DNA of 64,000 nucleotides from Salinicoccus cyprini (GCF_007713705.1 NZ_VMSJ01000001.1:806001-870000), one strand, 5' to 3'. Shown: positions 46,699 to 56,667, counted from the first letter of the stretch. Notes: a model not told the origin generated them from the letters alone. Translations and numbers: made by a program.

Positions 46699-47985
46699 AT
46701 GGAAAAAGTGCTGATGCCGAAGCTCGGTGAGAGTGTAACGGAAGGTACTATTGAAAAATGGCTGGTCCAGCCAGGAGATGTTGTTGAGGAATACGATCCC
46801 ATATGCGAAGTGATCACCGATAAGGTGACGGCTGAAGTACCTTCAGTCTTCAATGGCACCATCAAGGAACTGCTCGTCGACGAAGGGGAGACTGTTGAAG
46901 TCGGCACACCAATCTGCATGATGGAAACGGAAGACACGGGCGAAGCTGCCCAGACAGATGAGCCTGTAGCAGAAGACGAAGCAGAAAAGCAGGAAGAGGT
47001 GCCGGCTGAAAAAGAACCAGCTCCACAGAAATCGAACGCCGGCAAAAGTACAGGCCGCATTTCACCTGTCGTCATGCGTCTTGCTGAAGAGAATGGCATC
47101 GACCTGTCGACGGTATCCGGATCCGGTTTCGAAGGCAGAATAACGAAGAAGGATATTCTGCAGACGATTGAAAACGGGCCATCGGCACAGAAAGAAGAAC
47201 AGACCAATCATTCGATGCCAGCAGAACCAGCGAAGACAGAACAATCCACATCGACACCAGCTCCGGACACTCAGGAAGCAGTCGTTGCTGGAGAAGAGAT
47301 TCCTGTCAAAGGCGTCAGAAAAGCCATCGCCGACCGCATGGTGCAGTCCAGTCTGGAGATTCCACATGCCTGGCTGATGATGGAAGTGGACGCGACGAAC
47401 CTTGTCAACGTCAGAAACAGCCACAAATCGGATTTCAAGAAACAGGAAGGATACAACCTCACCTTCTTCAGCTTCTTTGTCAAAGCGGTCGCTGAGACAT
47501 TGAAGGAATACCCGATGCTGAACAGCTCCTGGCAGGGGGACAGGATCATCGTCAATAAGGATATCAACATCTCCATTGCGGTGGCCGGTGACGATAAACT
47601 GTATGTTCCGGTAATCCGCAATGCCGATGAACTTTCCATCAAAGGCATCGCCAGACAAGTCAGTGAACTCGCCGACCTCGGTCGCAGACATAAGCTGACC
47701 AGTGCCCATATGGCAGGCGGCACATTCACTGTCAACAACACTGGGGCATTCGGTTCCGTGCAGTCGATGGGGATCATCAACCAGCCGCAGGCAGCCATAC
47801 TGCAGGTGGAATCCATCGTCAAAAAACCGGTCATCATCGATGACATGATCGCCGTCAGACATATGGTCAATCTATGCCTGTCCATCGATCATCGCATACT
47901 CGATGGTCTCATTGCAGGACAGTTCCTGAAGTCGGTCAAAGAGAAAATTGAAGCCTATTCATTGGAGCACACTTCAATCTATTAG
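46699..47985 (+). CDS. bkdB: branched-chain 2-keto acid dehydrogenase E2 (dihydrolipoyl transacylase)
   Basis: Core of the BKD complex. Order of domains: lipoyl domain with Lys42 (ITDKVTAEV), acidic Ala/Pro-rich linker, E3-binding domain ([17 protein letters not shown], about 117-150), second linker, then the catalytic acyltransferase domain ending in DHRILDG. 428 residues. The product acyl-CoAs prime branched-chain fatty acids. The lipoyl group would come from the LipM-GcvH relay. No convincing terminator follows. Confidence 0.95.
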   Translation: MEKVLMPKLGESVTEGTIEKWLVQPGDVVEEYDPICEVITDKVTAEVPSVFNGTIKELLVDEGETVEVGTPICMMETEDTGEAAQTDEPVAEDEAEKQEEVPAEKEPAPQKSNAGKSTGRISPVVMRLAEENGIDLSTVSGSGFEGRITKKDILQTIENGPSAQKEEQTNHSMPAEPAKTEQSTSTPAPDTQEAVVAGEEIPVKGVRKAIADRMVQSSLEIPHAWLMMEVDATNLVNVRNSHKSDFKKQEGYNLTFFSFFVKAVAETLKEYPMLNSSWQGDRIIVNKDINISIAVAGDDKLYVPVIRNADELSIKGIARQVSELADLGRRHKLTSAHMAGGTFTVNNTGAFGSVQSMGIINQPQAAILQVESIVKKPVIIDDMIAVRHMVNLCLSIDHRILDGLIAGQFLKSVKEKIEAYSLEHTSIY

Positions 47986-48077
47986 ACTTTACAAAAATCT
48001 TTTCCCGCTATAAACTTAGGTGGACAATAGCAAGTGGCAATGTGATGAACAGTTGCCGCCGAGAAGGAGTTTTTATA

Positions 48078-48515
48078 ATGAATATGGATTTCAATATGTA
48101 CATGAATGATATTGTCAGCCAGGCAAGAAGTGAAATCAGGGAAGCCGGCTACACGGAACTGACGACACCTGAAGCTGTGGATGAATATTTGAATAAAGAG
48201 GGAACCTCCCTTGTCATGATCAATTCGGTCTGTGGTTGTGCCGGCGGCATTGCCCGTCCTGCTGCCAAGCATGCACTGAACTATGACAAGCTGCCCGATC
48301 AGCTACTGACGGTTTTTGCCGGCCAGGACAAGGAAGCGACTGAACACGTACGTGAAAAAGCAACGGACTTCCTGCCATCATCACCATCATTTGCTCTATT
48401 CAAAGATGGCAAAATTGTCGATATGATCGAGAGGCACGAAATTGAAGGTCACGAGACAATGAGTGTCATTACGAATCTGCAGGCATGGTTCGAGGAGCAC
48501 GGCAAGGAAATCTAG
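48078..48515 (+). CDS. brxB: bacilliredoxin BrxB (YqiW family)
   Basis: Thiol-disulfide protein that removes bacillithiol from S-bacillithiolated proteins. The 145-residue protein has the diagnostic CGC active site (Cys52-Gly-Cys54) in [16 protein letters not shown] 48078 is 8 bases from GAAGGAG; the frame continues upstream without support. Located directly after bkdB as yqiW is in Bacillus. Confidence 0.92.
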   Translation: MNMDFNMYMNDIVSQARSEIREAGYTELTTPEAVDEYLNKEGTSLVMINSVCGCAGGIARPAAKHALNYDKLPDQLLTVFAGQDKEATEHVREKATDFLPSSPSFALFKDGKIVDMIERHEIEGHETMSVITNLQAWFEEHGKEI

Positions 48516-48523
48516 GAAAAGAA

Positions 48524-48550
48524 AAAGAGGTCCCGAGGGACCTCTTTAAT
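48524..48550. terminator. terminator between brxB and the Prli42-like gene
   Basis: A 10-bp perfect stem AAAGAGGTCC/GGACCTCTTT (48524-48533 with 48538-48547), loop CGAG; it can serve both convergent genes. Confidence 0.75.
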
Positions 48551-48554
48551 TTGA

Positions 48555-48656
48555 TTACATCGTTGTCAGCATGCTGACGCCGAACAATACTCCTGAAATG
48601 ACAATCAGAAATATCATAAACCAGATTACTGCCTTTTGAAATTTTCTATTGTTCAT
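48555..48656 (-). CDS. 33-residue membrane miniprotein, Prli42-like
   Basis: ATG 48656 to TAA 48555 encodes 33 residues: a short basic start (MNNRKFQKAV), one hydrophobic helix (IWFMIFLIVISGVLFG) and the end SMLTTM. AAGG lies 8 bases upstream of the ATG. Size, topology and place beside brxB match the stressosome-linked miniprotein Prli42 described in Listeria and present in many Bacillales. Homology is from memory of the pattern. It would act in the membrane as a stress sensor partner of RsbR; no stressosome gene is in this window. Confidence 0.65.
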   Translation of the reverse strand: MNNRKFQKAVIWFMIFLIVISGVLFGVSMLTTM

Positions 48657-48738
48657 GAAATCATCCTTAAATTATTACTCTTTACATTATAATATACGTC
48701 AAAGTGACAATCAACTCAACAACTGGAGGAAATGACCA

Positions 48739-49866
48739 ATGAATCAGGACAGACTTGTCAATCAATTTATGGAAATGGTTAAAATAGATTCCGAAACCGG
48801 CTATGAAAGGGACATGGCAGACTACCTCCTTGCAACATTCAAAGAAATGGGCATTGAAGCAAAAGAGGACGATACACAGGAAAAGACCGGCTATGGCGCA
48901 GGGAATATACTTGTAAGACTTGAAGGGGATGCTGCCAAGGCACCTGTCTATTTTACCGTCCACATGGATACCGTAGCACCTGGAAAGGGCGTCAGGCCAT
49001 CCGTTGAAGGAGACTACATCGTCAGCGACGGAACAACCATTCTCGGCGCCGATGACAAGGCCGGCATTGCTGCACTGATAGAGGCTATCCATACATTGAA
49101 GGAGTCCGGCATCACACACGGTGATGTGGAAATCGTCATCACTGTAGGAGAGGAGTCCGGACTGGTCGGAGCCAAGGCATTTGATGCCGGACAGCTCAAA
49201 AGCAGATTCGGCTATGCCATCGATTCTACCGGAAAGGTCGGCACAGTGGTCACTGCAGCACCGACACAGAGCAGGATTGAAGTGAATATCCATGGCAAGA
49301 AGGCTCATGCGGGTGTGGCACCGGAGACAGGTGTCAGCGCCATCAATATCGCAGCACGTGCCATCAGCCAGATGAAGCTCGGACGGATCGATGAAGAGAC
49401 GACAGCCAACATCGGAAGATTCGAAGGCGGCACTGCAACGAATGTCGTAACAGACCACGTCCATCTGCTCGCTGAAGCCAGAAGCCTGGATAACGCCAAG
49501 ATGGAAGCCCAGTCCAATCACATGAAGGAAACATTTGAAAATGTTGCCCGCGAGATGGGTGGGCGTGCAGATGTCGATGTCGAGGTCATGTATGCTGCCC
49601 TCAGTGCATCCAATGATTCCGAAGTCGTCCGTACTGCCGTCAGAGCGATTGAAAACATCGGCCGGAATGCGGACCTGATCAGCCTTGGCGGAGGCAGTGA
49701 CGGTAATATCTTCGCAGGCGCGGGCATTGAAACGGCAATACTTGGACTCGGCTATGAAAATATCCATACAACAGAAGAGAAGATGCCGATTGAGGAACTT
49801 GCAAAGATTACAGAACTCATTGTTGAAATCATCAGAGTGCAGAATGACAAGGAGGTTGAAGCATGA
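48739..49866 (+). CDS. M20-family metallopeptidase (PepT/YqjE-like)
   Basis: Zinc aminopeptidase/deacylase-type hydrolase of 375 residues. Metal motifs: HMDTVAPG, GADDKAGIAAL and GEESGLVGA; the lid/dimerisation domain follows near residue 180. Similar to the PepT-like proteins called YqjE in Bacillus; the substrate is unknown. Overlaps gnd by 4 bases. Confidence 0.88.
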   Translation: MNQDRLVNQFMEMVKIDSETGYERDMADYLLATFKEMGIEAKEDDTQEKTGYGAGNILVRLEGDAAKAPVYFTVHMDTVAPGKGVRPSVEGDYIVSDGTTILGADDKAGIAALIEAIHTLKESGITHGDVEIVITVGEESGLVGAKAFDAGQLKSRFGYAIDSTGKVGTVVTAAPTQSRIEVNIHGKKAHAGVAPETGVSAINIAARAISQMKLGRIDEETTANIGRFEGGTATNVVTDHVHLLAEARSLDNAKMEAQSNHMKETFENVAREMGGRADVDVEVMYAALSASNDSEVVRTAVRAIENIGRNADLISLGGGSDGNIFAGAGIETAILGLGYENIHTTEEKMPIEELAKITELIVEIIRVQNDKEVEA

Positions 49867-51266
49867 TATACGATATTGGAGTTATCGGACTCGGGGTGAT
49901 GGGCACGAATATTGCCAAGAATATGTCGCGCAATGGCTTTGAGGTCATCACATTCGATTTTTATGATGACGTCAGGGAAAACCGTATGAATGAACTCAAG
50001 GAGGAGAATGTCGACATTGCCTCCTCGCTGGAAGCCTTCATCAACAGTCTCAAAAAACCGAGAAACATCCTTCTTCTCGTCAAGGCTGGTGAAGTGACGG
50101 ACATGACAATCGAACGGATCACCCCCTACCTTGAAGAAGGCGATACACTGATCGACGGTGGAAACGAGCAGTATGAGAATACACGCCGCCGCAACAAGAC
50201 ACTGACCGAGAAAGGTGTCAATTTCATCGGCATGGGTGTCAGTGGCGGTGAAGAGGGTGCCTTGAATGGGCCTTCACTCATGCCCGGCGGTCAGCGGGAA
50301 GCCTACGATAATGTCAGCGATATCCTGGAGAAGATCGCCGCCAAAGCGGATGATGGCAAACCATGCGTCACCTATATCGGCAGTGATGGCAGCGGCCACT
50401 ACGTAAAAATGATCCATAACGGTATTGAATACGCCGATATGGAGCTGATTGCAGAGAGCTACTATTTCATGAAGCACGGTCTTGATATGTCGAACGATGA
50501 AATGAGCAAAGTGTTTGATGAATGGAACAAAGGCGATCTGAACAGCTATCTGATTGAAATCACCGCGCGCATTCTCGAGTTCAAAAATGAGGATGGCAAC
50601 TATGTGCTTGATCTGATACTTGATAAGGCCGGGCAGAAGGGGACAGGCAAGTGGACAGGCATCGAAGGTCTGAAACTCGGCATCCCTCTATCCCTGATTA
50701 CGGACAGTGTCTTCGTAAGATGTCTCTCAAGCCTCGTTGAAGAGCGCAGACTTGTCAGCGAAGCCTACAACAGCCCGATGAAATCCATTTCAGCAGATGA
50801 CAAGGCAACGATTCTTGAAGACTTGAAAAATGCACTCTACATCAGCAAGCTGATGTGCTATTCCCAAGGTTTCAGACTGCTCAGGGAAGCAAGTGAAATC
50901 TATGACTGGAATTTGAAACTTGGAGAAATTTCCATGATCTGGAGGAAAGGCTGCATCATCCGAGCCCAGTTCCTTGAAGAGATCAACAGAGCATACGAGA
51001 ATGCACCGGATCAGAGCAATCTGCTGCTCGACGACTACTTCAGGAACGTTGTGCAGTCGAATCACCCGAGTCTGAGAAAGATCGGCATTCTTGCCATTGA
51101 AAATGAAATACCGATGCCTGCATTCCTGAGTGCACTATCCTATTTCGACAGCATGAAGCAGGAGAGGGTTTCAAGCAATATGATCCAGGCTCAGAGAGAC
51201 TACTTTGGTGCGCACACATATGAACGCATCGATCAGCCCGGCATCTTCCATACTGACTGGCAATAG
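49863..51266 (+). CDS. gndA: 6-phosphogluconate dehydrogenase (decarboxylating)
   Basis: Oxidative pentose phosphate enzyme giving ribulose-5-phosphate, CO2 and NAD(P)H. The 467-residue protein has the dinucleotide motif GLGVMGTNIAKNM, the signature GVSGGEEGALNGPSLMPGG and HNGIEYADMEL. It lies near zwf, the first enzyme of the same branch, which is on the opposite strand. Confidence 0.96.
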   Translation: MIYDIGVIGLGVMGTNIAKNMSRNGFEVITFDFYDDVRENRMNELKEENVDIASSLEAFINSLKKPRNILLLVKAGEVTDMTIERITPYLEEGDTLIDGGNEQYENTRRRNKTLTEKGVNFIGMGVSGGEEGALNGPSLMPGGQREAYDNVSDILEKIAAKADDGKPCVTYIGSDGSGHYVKMIHNGIEYADMELIAESYYFMKHGLDMSNDEMSKVFDEWNKGDLNSYLIEITARILEFKNEDGNYVLDLILDKAGQKGTGKWTGIEGLKLGIPLSLITDSVFVRCLSSLVEERRLVSEAYNSPMKSISADDKATILEDLKNALYISKLMCYSQGFRLLREASEIYDWNLKLGEISMIWRKGCIIRAQFLEEINRAYENAPDQSNLLLDDYFRNVVQSNHPSLRKIGILAIENEIPMPAFLSALSYFDSMKQERVSSNMIQAQRDYFGAHTYERIDQPGIFHTDWQ

Positions 51267-51302
51267 AAAAAACTGCTCATCATTTCTGATGAGCAGTTTT
51301 TT
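51267..51302. terminator. bidirectional terminator between gnd and the AraC gene
   Basis: A 16-bp perfect stem AAAAAACTGCTCATCA with its complement (51267-51282 with 51287-51302), loop TTTC. Confidence 0.88.
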
Positions 51303-52153
51303 CAGTTTTCTGCATAAAGTGCCTGCCATACCTGGACTCTTGATTCATCCGAAGTGAAGTCACGCTGGCTTTTGAGCACCTCGATGGAGAAGTTGCAGTT
51401 GAGGTCCCTCGATTCTTTGAGGTGCCATCTGCGAAATATATACTGGTATATTTCCTGTGCTGTTACGGACGGGATACCTTGTGATTCGAAGATGACGAAT
51501 TCGCTTGATTCCGTGTACGTCTCCTGAAAAGGGGATTCCAGAGATGAGGCCACACCAATCGTCAGTTCCATGTCGCCATCTATATACCGTTCGTGCATGA
51601 TGATGCCCTTTGTGCTGCCGTTGTTATATCTCAGCAGTTCATCAAGAATATTATTTCTTTCAAGATAGGCAAGAAATTCATATTTCATTCTGCTGTCATA
51701 GTCCTGAAGCGAAAAGGTCCGGACAGCACCTGTAATTCTGAAGCTTTCAATACGTGCATATCTGGAGGGGTACTTGGGCCGGTCGACAGGGACCACTTCA
51801 AACGAAATGCGCTCGGTCAGATCCAGTGCATCCATCTGCCGCTCGGTTTCATAAGGCGAAATGCCGAACGCTTTCTGATAGGCCCGCTTGAAGGCATCGA
51901 CATCGTAATAGCCGTAGTACTTGGCAATATCGATCAGTCTTCTATGGCCGGCCTTCAGTTCGTAGGCTATTTCGGTCATTCTCCGCTTCACCTGATACTC
52001 ATAGGGTGTCATGCCTACAAGGGAGGTGAAAATCGTAATGAATGATTTCGGTTCAACTCCCATATCATCGAGTACTCCATCGTAGTCGATATTGTCACGG
52101 ATATGATCTTCAATATAGATGATGAATTTTTCAATAAAATTTACAGTTTCCAT
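51302..52153 (-). CDS. AraC-type regulator with C-terminal effector-binding domain
   Basis: A 283-residue predicted transcription factor. The AraC-type double HTH is at the N-terminus (about 1-105; signature AKYYGYYDVDAFKRAYQKAFGISPYE), followed by a GyrI/BmrR-like effector-binding domain. This order resembles the Rob/SoxS-like group. ATG 52153 is used; TTG 52156 is adjacent and the longer frame to 52273 overlaps zwf. It lies 20 bases after zwf on the same strand, so it may be co-transcribed with it. Effector and targets are unknown. Confidence 0.85.
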   Translation of the reverse strand: METVNFIEKFIIYIEDHIRDNIDYDGVLDDMGVEPKSFITIFTSLVGMTPYEYQVKRRMTEIAYELKAGHRRLIDIAKYYGYYDVDAFKRAYQKAFGISPYETERQMDALDLTERISFEVVPVDRPKYPSRYARIESFRITGAVRTFSLQDYDSRMKYEFLAYLERNNILDELLRYNNGSTKGIIMHERYIDGDMELTIGVASSLESPFQETYTESSEFVIFESQGIPSVTAQEIYQYIFRRWHLKESRDLNCNFSIEVLKSQRDFTSDESRVQVWQALYAEN

Positions 52154-52172
52154 CAAATACCCACTTCTCTGA

Positions 52173-53657
52173 TCATACGTCCCACCACTTGAAGCCGTCT
52201 TTCGACAGCAGCAGGCTGCTTTTGACGGGACCATTGGAGCCGGATCTGTAGTTCGGGAACGATGCAGGATCATTTTCCCACACTGCGTTTACCGGGTCGA
52301 CGAACGACCATGCATTCATCAGTTCCTCATAGTGGGTGAAGTTTGTTGCATCACCATCCAGACAGTCGAATATCAAGTTTTCATAGGCATCGACAGTCCG
52401 GGCGAGATCTGTCGGATCAACCGAGTAGGAGAGTTTGATCTCCTTGGTGTCCTGCTCACCGGCGTAATCCTTCACATTCAGGTGCAGCGTGATGCTTTCA
52501 TTCGGCTGGATGCGGATGACCAGCAGGTTTTTGGCAAGACGATCATCGGACTCGTTCTGGTAGTACAGATTCATCGGCACTTCCTTGAATTCGACAACAA
52601 TTTTGGTTTCTTTATTCTTCATGCGCTTTCCTGTGCGGACATAGAAAGGGACGCCAGCCCATCTGAAATTATCGATGAACAGCCTGGCTGCGATGAAGGT
52701 CGGTGTGTTCGAGCTCTCACTGACGTTCTCTTCCTCCCTATAGCTTTTGACATATTCACCATCGGCTGTGCCTTCATCATACTGTCCGCGTACAAAATAC
52801 TTTCTGACATCCTCTGCTTCGACTTTTCTCAGGCTTTTCAGCACCTTGATCTTCTCTTCGCGGATGTCGTTGCTGTTAAGGCTGACGGGCGGCTCCATCC
52901 CGAGCAGGGAAACGACCTGCAGCATATGGTTCTGGAACATGTCACGTACTGCACCGCTTCTTTCGTAGTATTCCGCACGATCGAGCACGCCGAGTGATTC
53001 GGAGGAGGTGATCTGGACATTCGATATATAATGATTGTTCCAAAGCGGCTCGAACAGACTGTTGCTGAAACGGATCACTTCTATATTCTGGACCATCTCC
53101 TTGCCAAGGTAATGGTCGATCCGATAGATCTCGTGTTCCTGGAATGATTTGGATATTTCTTCATTGAGCTTGTAGGCACTGTCATAATCCTTGCCGAATG
53201 GTTTCTCGATAATCAGCTTTTTGGAGCCTTTAGTTTCGGTGATGCCTGATATTCTCAGATTGTCGGTAATATCTGTAAAGTACTGTGGTGGCATGGCCAG
53301 GTAGAAAAGTCTGTTGCCGCCTGTATCAAGCGTACGCTCAATATCCTCGAACTTATTCTTCAGTGATGAATAGGTATCACTTTCCGTTATGGACAGTCTC
53401 ACGTAATGGACGTGCGTAAGAAACAAATCCAGACCTTCCAAAGTTTCAAGCTTGCCATTTTCACTGATGGCGTTTCTGGCGATTTCCCTGAAATCATCAT
53501 CGGTGATATCGCGTCTTCCGACAGCAATCAGTGCAAAATCATCTTTAAGAGAGCCTTCCTGGAACAGGTGAAAGATGGAAGGCAGGAGTTTTCTTCTTGA
53601 TAGGTCACCGGTCGCACCAAACAGGGCGATTGACACTTTAAATGGGTGTGTAGTCAT
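52173..53657 (-). CDS. zwf: glucose-6-phosphate 1-dehydrogenase
   Basis: First enzyme of the oxidative pentose phosphate pathway, reducing NADP. The 494-residue protein has the coenzyme motif GATGDLSRRK near the N-terminus and the active-site RIDHYLGKE. ATG 53657 lies 10 bases after AAGGA on the reverse strand; TTG 53663 (spacing 4) is an alternative. Divergent from rnz. Confidence 0.95.
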   Translation of the reverse strand: MTTHPFKVSIALFGATGDLSRRKLLPSIFHLFQEGSLKDDFALIAVGRRDITDDDFREIARNAISENGKLETLEGLDLFLTHVHYVRLSITESDTYSSLKNKFEDIERTLDTGGNRLFYLAMPPQYFTDITDNLRISGITETKGSKKLIIEKPFGKDYDSAYKLNEEISKSFQEHEIYRIDHYLGKEMVQNIEVIRFSNSLFEPLWNNHYISNVQITSSESLGVLDRAEYYERSGAVRDMFQNHMLQVVSLLGMEPPVSLNSNDIREEKIKVLKSLRKVEAEDVRKYFVRGQYDEGTADGEYVKSYREEENVSESSNTPTFIAARLFIDNFRWAGVPFYVRTGKRMKNKETKIVVEFKEVPMNLYYQNESDDRLAKNLLVIRIQPNESITLHLNVKDYAGEQDTKEIKLSYSVDPTDLARTVDAYENLIFDCLDGDATNFTHYEELMNAWSFVDPVNAVWENDPASFPNYRSGSNGPVKSSLLLSKDGFKWWDV

Positions 53658-53733
53658 ATCCAACAAGTCCTTTAGTCAAAATTTTTCTTTTATCATTATT
53701 CCACTGTATTCCTAAAAATACAACTCATTGATA

Positions 53734-53742
53734 TGATATACT
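53734..53742 (+). promoter_or_regulatory. extended -10 promoter of rnz
   Basis: TGATATACT (53734-53742), a TGn extended -10, lies 29 bases upstream of the rnz ATG. Confidence 0.42.
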
Positions 53743-53770
53743 GAATCAACATTTAAAAACAGGTGATAGA

Positions 53771-54697
53771 ATGAAATTCAAAGTCCTAGGTTCTGGTGCA
53801 GGCATACCTTCCAGAACAAGAAATACACAGAGTTTCGTGCTGGATGTCGTCGAGGAGATCAACCAGTATTTTCTGATTGATGCTTCGGAAGCACTGCAGC
53901 ATAGAATACTCGACACGACAATCCGTCCATCAAAGATCAGGCACATCTTCATTACCCATCTTCATGGAGATCATATATTCGGCCTGCCCGGATTCCTCTC
54001 CTCCCGTGCACATCAGGGCGGAGAAGGCATCCCCCTCGTTGTCCATGGACCGAAAGGACTCGAGGAATGGGTGGAAGCGACATTCCGTACGAGCAGTTCA
54101 CATCTCAACTATCCGATCCAGTTCAATGAAGTCGGCCATGGTGATGCATTTGATGTGGAAGGCTTCACAGTAACAGTACGGCTGCTTGATCATGCCATAG
54201 ACAGTTTCCTGTATGTATTCGAGGAACCGGATAAGCCAGGGGCACTGAAAAGCGAAAAACTGCGCGATATCGGCATCAGACCCGGCCCTGTCTACAAGGA
54301 GATCAAAAGTTCGGATACTTTCGAGCATGAAGGCATCATCTATGAAACTGCCGATTTTCTGAATGCTCCATCAGATGGCCGGAAGATTGCAGTCCATGGA
54401 GATACACGGGTGATCCGCGACAAGGAGTACCTGGCCCTGCTGGACGGCGCCGACCTTATTGTCCATGAGGCCACATACCTTCACGGTGAACAGGAAAAAG
54501 CACACCTCTATTTCCATTCGGAAATAGACGATGTGCTTATGAACCTTTCACAGATATCCTACTGTCAGCTGCTGTTCAGTCATATCAGCAACCGCTATGA
54601 TGCGGAGATGGTCCAGCAGGTCGAAGGACAGCTTGCGGAAAATATCAGGATTGCCCATGATTTCCTGGAAATTACCATCCCACGTGATTCGCGATGA
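53771..54697 (+). CDS. rnz: ribonuclease Z (tRNA 3'-processing endonuclease)
   Basis: Zinc-dependent MBL nuclease that trims tRNA 3' trailers. The 308-residue protein has the metal motif His63-Leu-His65-Gly-Asp67-His68, followed by the GLPGFLSSR region, HGDTR and HEATYLH. Short-form RNase Z length. The 3' end overlaps the convergent hydrolase gene by 26 bases. Confidence 0.95.
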   Translation: MKFKVLGSGAGIPSRTRNTQSFVLDVVEEINQYFLIDASEALQHRILDTTIRPSKIRHIFITHLHGDHIFGLPGFLSSRAHQGGEGIPLVVHGPKGLEEWVEATFRTSSSHLNYPIQFNEVGHGDAFDVEGFTVTVRLLDHAIDSFLYVFEEPDKPGALKSEKLRDIGIRPGPVYKEIKSSDTFEHEGIIYETADFLNAPSDGRKIAVHGDTRVIRDKEYLALLDGADLIVHEATYLHGEQEKAHLYFHSEIDDVLMNLSQISYCQLLFSHISNRYDAEMVQQVEGQLAENIRIAHDFLEITIPRDSR

Positions 54698-55592
54698 AAC
54701 TTGCTACGACCTTGCGGTACTTCTCGGGATTCCTGTTATAGCTCTCAACATGTCCGCCACGTTCAGGATACCAGGCCGCCTTTGGCGGCTTTTTCTTTTT
54801 GTACAGCTGGGTGGTCTGTGTGTAGGGGATGAACTTGTCAGGCTTTGAATGGATGAAGAGCACCGGCTGCCTGATCTGATCCACTACACGGATCGGAGAA
54901 ACTTTGAATAGTGAAAATCTGCTTCTGATACGGAAGAATATATTTGTAAAGAACAGCACGAGCGGAGAACCGATCTTCGTGTACTGGCTGAATATATTCG
55001 TCAGCTCATCTCCGAAAGTGGAGAAGGAAGCGTCCGATATATAGAATTTCGCACGGTTGGATAGTTCACCGGCATAAAGCAGCATCGTTGCAGCCCCCAT
55101 GGACTCACCATGGATGCCGACTTCGATATCCGGGCCATAGTGGTCGAAAAGGTAGTCCACAACAGTCTCGAGATCATACTTTTCATAGAAGCCGTATGTC
55201 GAGTGGACCCCCCCGGTGTTGCCGTGGCGTCTGGCATCGTAGATGACACAGTTGTACCCCATGTCAGTGAACATGTTCAAGTATTTGATCGAGCTGATCT
55301 TGTTTTCCGTGACGCCATGGCACAGCACCATCCATTTGTCCGTCTCATTCGGATGGACGAAGATGGCATTGATGCTGTAGTCGAACCTGGAAGGAATGAG
55401 GATATCATCCTGGGGCATGCTCTGGAAAACTTCCATGTTGAGCCGCTTGGCACGGGTCTCACGCCTTTTGATGACCTCCACATCCCTCAGCTTGAAGAAC
55501 AGTATCTGGCTTGATGCATAGTAGCCGAGTGAGATGAACAGTACAATCAGTGAGCCGACCAGCGCAATTATCCATGCAGCAAATGATTTCAT
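54672..55592 (-). CDS. membrane-anchored alpha/beta hydrolase
   Basis: A 306-residue hydrolase with an N-terminal transmembrane helix (about 7-27) and an alpha/beta fold. Nucleophile elbow GESMGA, an HGVTENK oxyanion-type loop, Asp in SKPDKFIP and His in GGHVESY complete the triad. Similar extracytoplasmic or membrane-attached esterase-like proteins occur in Bacillus and staphylococci; substrate unknown. Coupled to the upstream aldo-keto reductase gene by a 4-base overlap. Confidence 0.87.
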   Translation of the reverse strand: MKSFAAWIIALVGSLIVLFISLGYYASSQILFFKLRDVEVIKRRETRAKRLNMEVFQSMPQDDILIPSRFDYSINAIFVHPNETDKWMVLCHGVTENKISSIKYLNMFTDMGYNCVIYDARRHGNTGGVHSTYGFYEKYDLETVVDYLFDHYGPDIEVGIHGESMGAATMLLYAGELSNRAKFYISDASFSTFGDELTNIFSQYTKIGSPLVLFFTNIFFRIRSRFSLFKVSPIRVVDQIRQPVLFIHSKPDKFIPYTQTTQLYKKKKPPKAAWYPERGGHVESYNRNPEKYRKVVASFIANHVGW

Positions 55593-56503
55593 GCTCTATG
55601 CGCCTCGTATTTCATCAGTCTGACTGCACTCATGATACGGTCATGGTCCTCCTGTGACAGCTCGGGCATGCGGTTGTAGCTGTCGATGTTCGACTCGAGC
55701 TGGGAGAGGCTGCTGACACCATTGACGATGGCTGCATCATGGTGGCGCAGGAACGCGTAGGACAGCGCGGTCAGGTCGGAATGGACTTCGCGCAGGGCGC
55801 CGATCGTCCGCTTCAGCTCGTCATGCGAGTATTCCAGTACGCCATCCGCAAATTTATTTTCCAGCACCTTATCGGCATTGTCGCTGAGGAGCCCCTTCAT
55901 TACAGGACCACGGGCCAGGATGCCCACGTCACTGTTCAGACCATCCAGTATTTCAAGGGGTCTGTTGTCGATCGGATTGAACTGCATCATCAGTGTCGCG
56001 ATGCTGCTGTGCTTCATATAGTAGTCGATGACGTTCGGACGGATCGAGGAGATGCCGTAGCTTCTGATGAGGCCTTCCTGCTTCAGATCTTCAAATGCCC
56101 CGATTGTTTCGTCCTTGTTGTCCTCGATGGTCCCGCCATGCAGCTGGTAGAGGTCGATTGCTTCGACACCAAGCCTTGAGAGCGACTGCTTGATGGATTC
56201 TTTTATATGGGATGCCGAAGGGTTCCAGCCGATCTTCTCCTTGCGGGCTGCATCAAATTCATTTCCCGCTTTTGTACCGATGGTAAAGCTGTAGTCGCCC
56301 CGGAATTTCCCGAGCGCCTCACCGACAGCTTTTTCATTTTCACCGAACTGGTACAGATCCGCTGTGTCGAAATGGGTGATGCCCGCTTCGAGTGCACGTC
56401 CGATGATCCTTTCCATTTCATCACTGTCATGAAGTGGCAGATTCATGCATCCGAGTGAAAACTCGGACAGGCTGATATCATCTTTCAACTGAATATTTTT
56501 CAT
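55589..56503 (-). CDS. aldo/keto reductase (YqkF-like)
   Basis: NADP-dependent carbonyl reductase of about 304 residues with the TIM-barrel AKR motifs: catalytic Asp/Tyr in FDTADLYQFGENE, Lys in GTKAG and His in YQLHGG. Resembles B. subtilis YqkF. ATG 56503 is 10 bases from GGAGG; ATG 56512 is 1 base away and unlikely. First gene of a two-gene operon with the hydrolase. Substrate unknown. Confidence 0.9.
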   Translation of the reverse strand: MKNIQLKDDISLSEFSLGCMNLPLHDSDEMERIIGRALEAGITHFDTADLYQFGENEKAVGEALGKFRGDYSFTIGTKAGNEFDAARKEKIGWNPSASHIKESIKQSLSRLGVEAIDLYQLHGGTIEDNKDETIGAFEDLKQEGLIRSYGISSIRPNVIDYYMKHSSIATLMMQFNPIDNRPLEILDGLNSDVGILARGPVMKGLLSDNADKVLENKFADGVLEYSHDELKRTIGALREVHSDLTALSYAFLRHHDAAIVNGVSSLSQLESNIDSYNRMPELSQEDHDRIMSAVRLMKYEAHRA

Positions 56504-56667
56504 ATATGTCATGCCTCCATTGATTAGTCATATAGAATTATACCAACCTCGGGCACGTTCTTGCATCAATTTGCTTGTCGGACCACTTCATAATCACTAT
56601 ATGATTGGGCTTTGCTATGTTAATATACTAACAGTAGGAACAAAAGTTCAGTTAAAGGAGCGGGCAT

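Noticed and set aside
48682-49767. 361-codon reverse-strand open frame
   Set aside because: Antisense to the M20 peptidase gene, whose motifs are clear; Cys/His-rich shadow composition and no Shine-Dalgarno.
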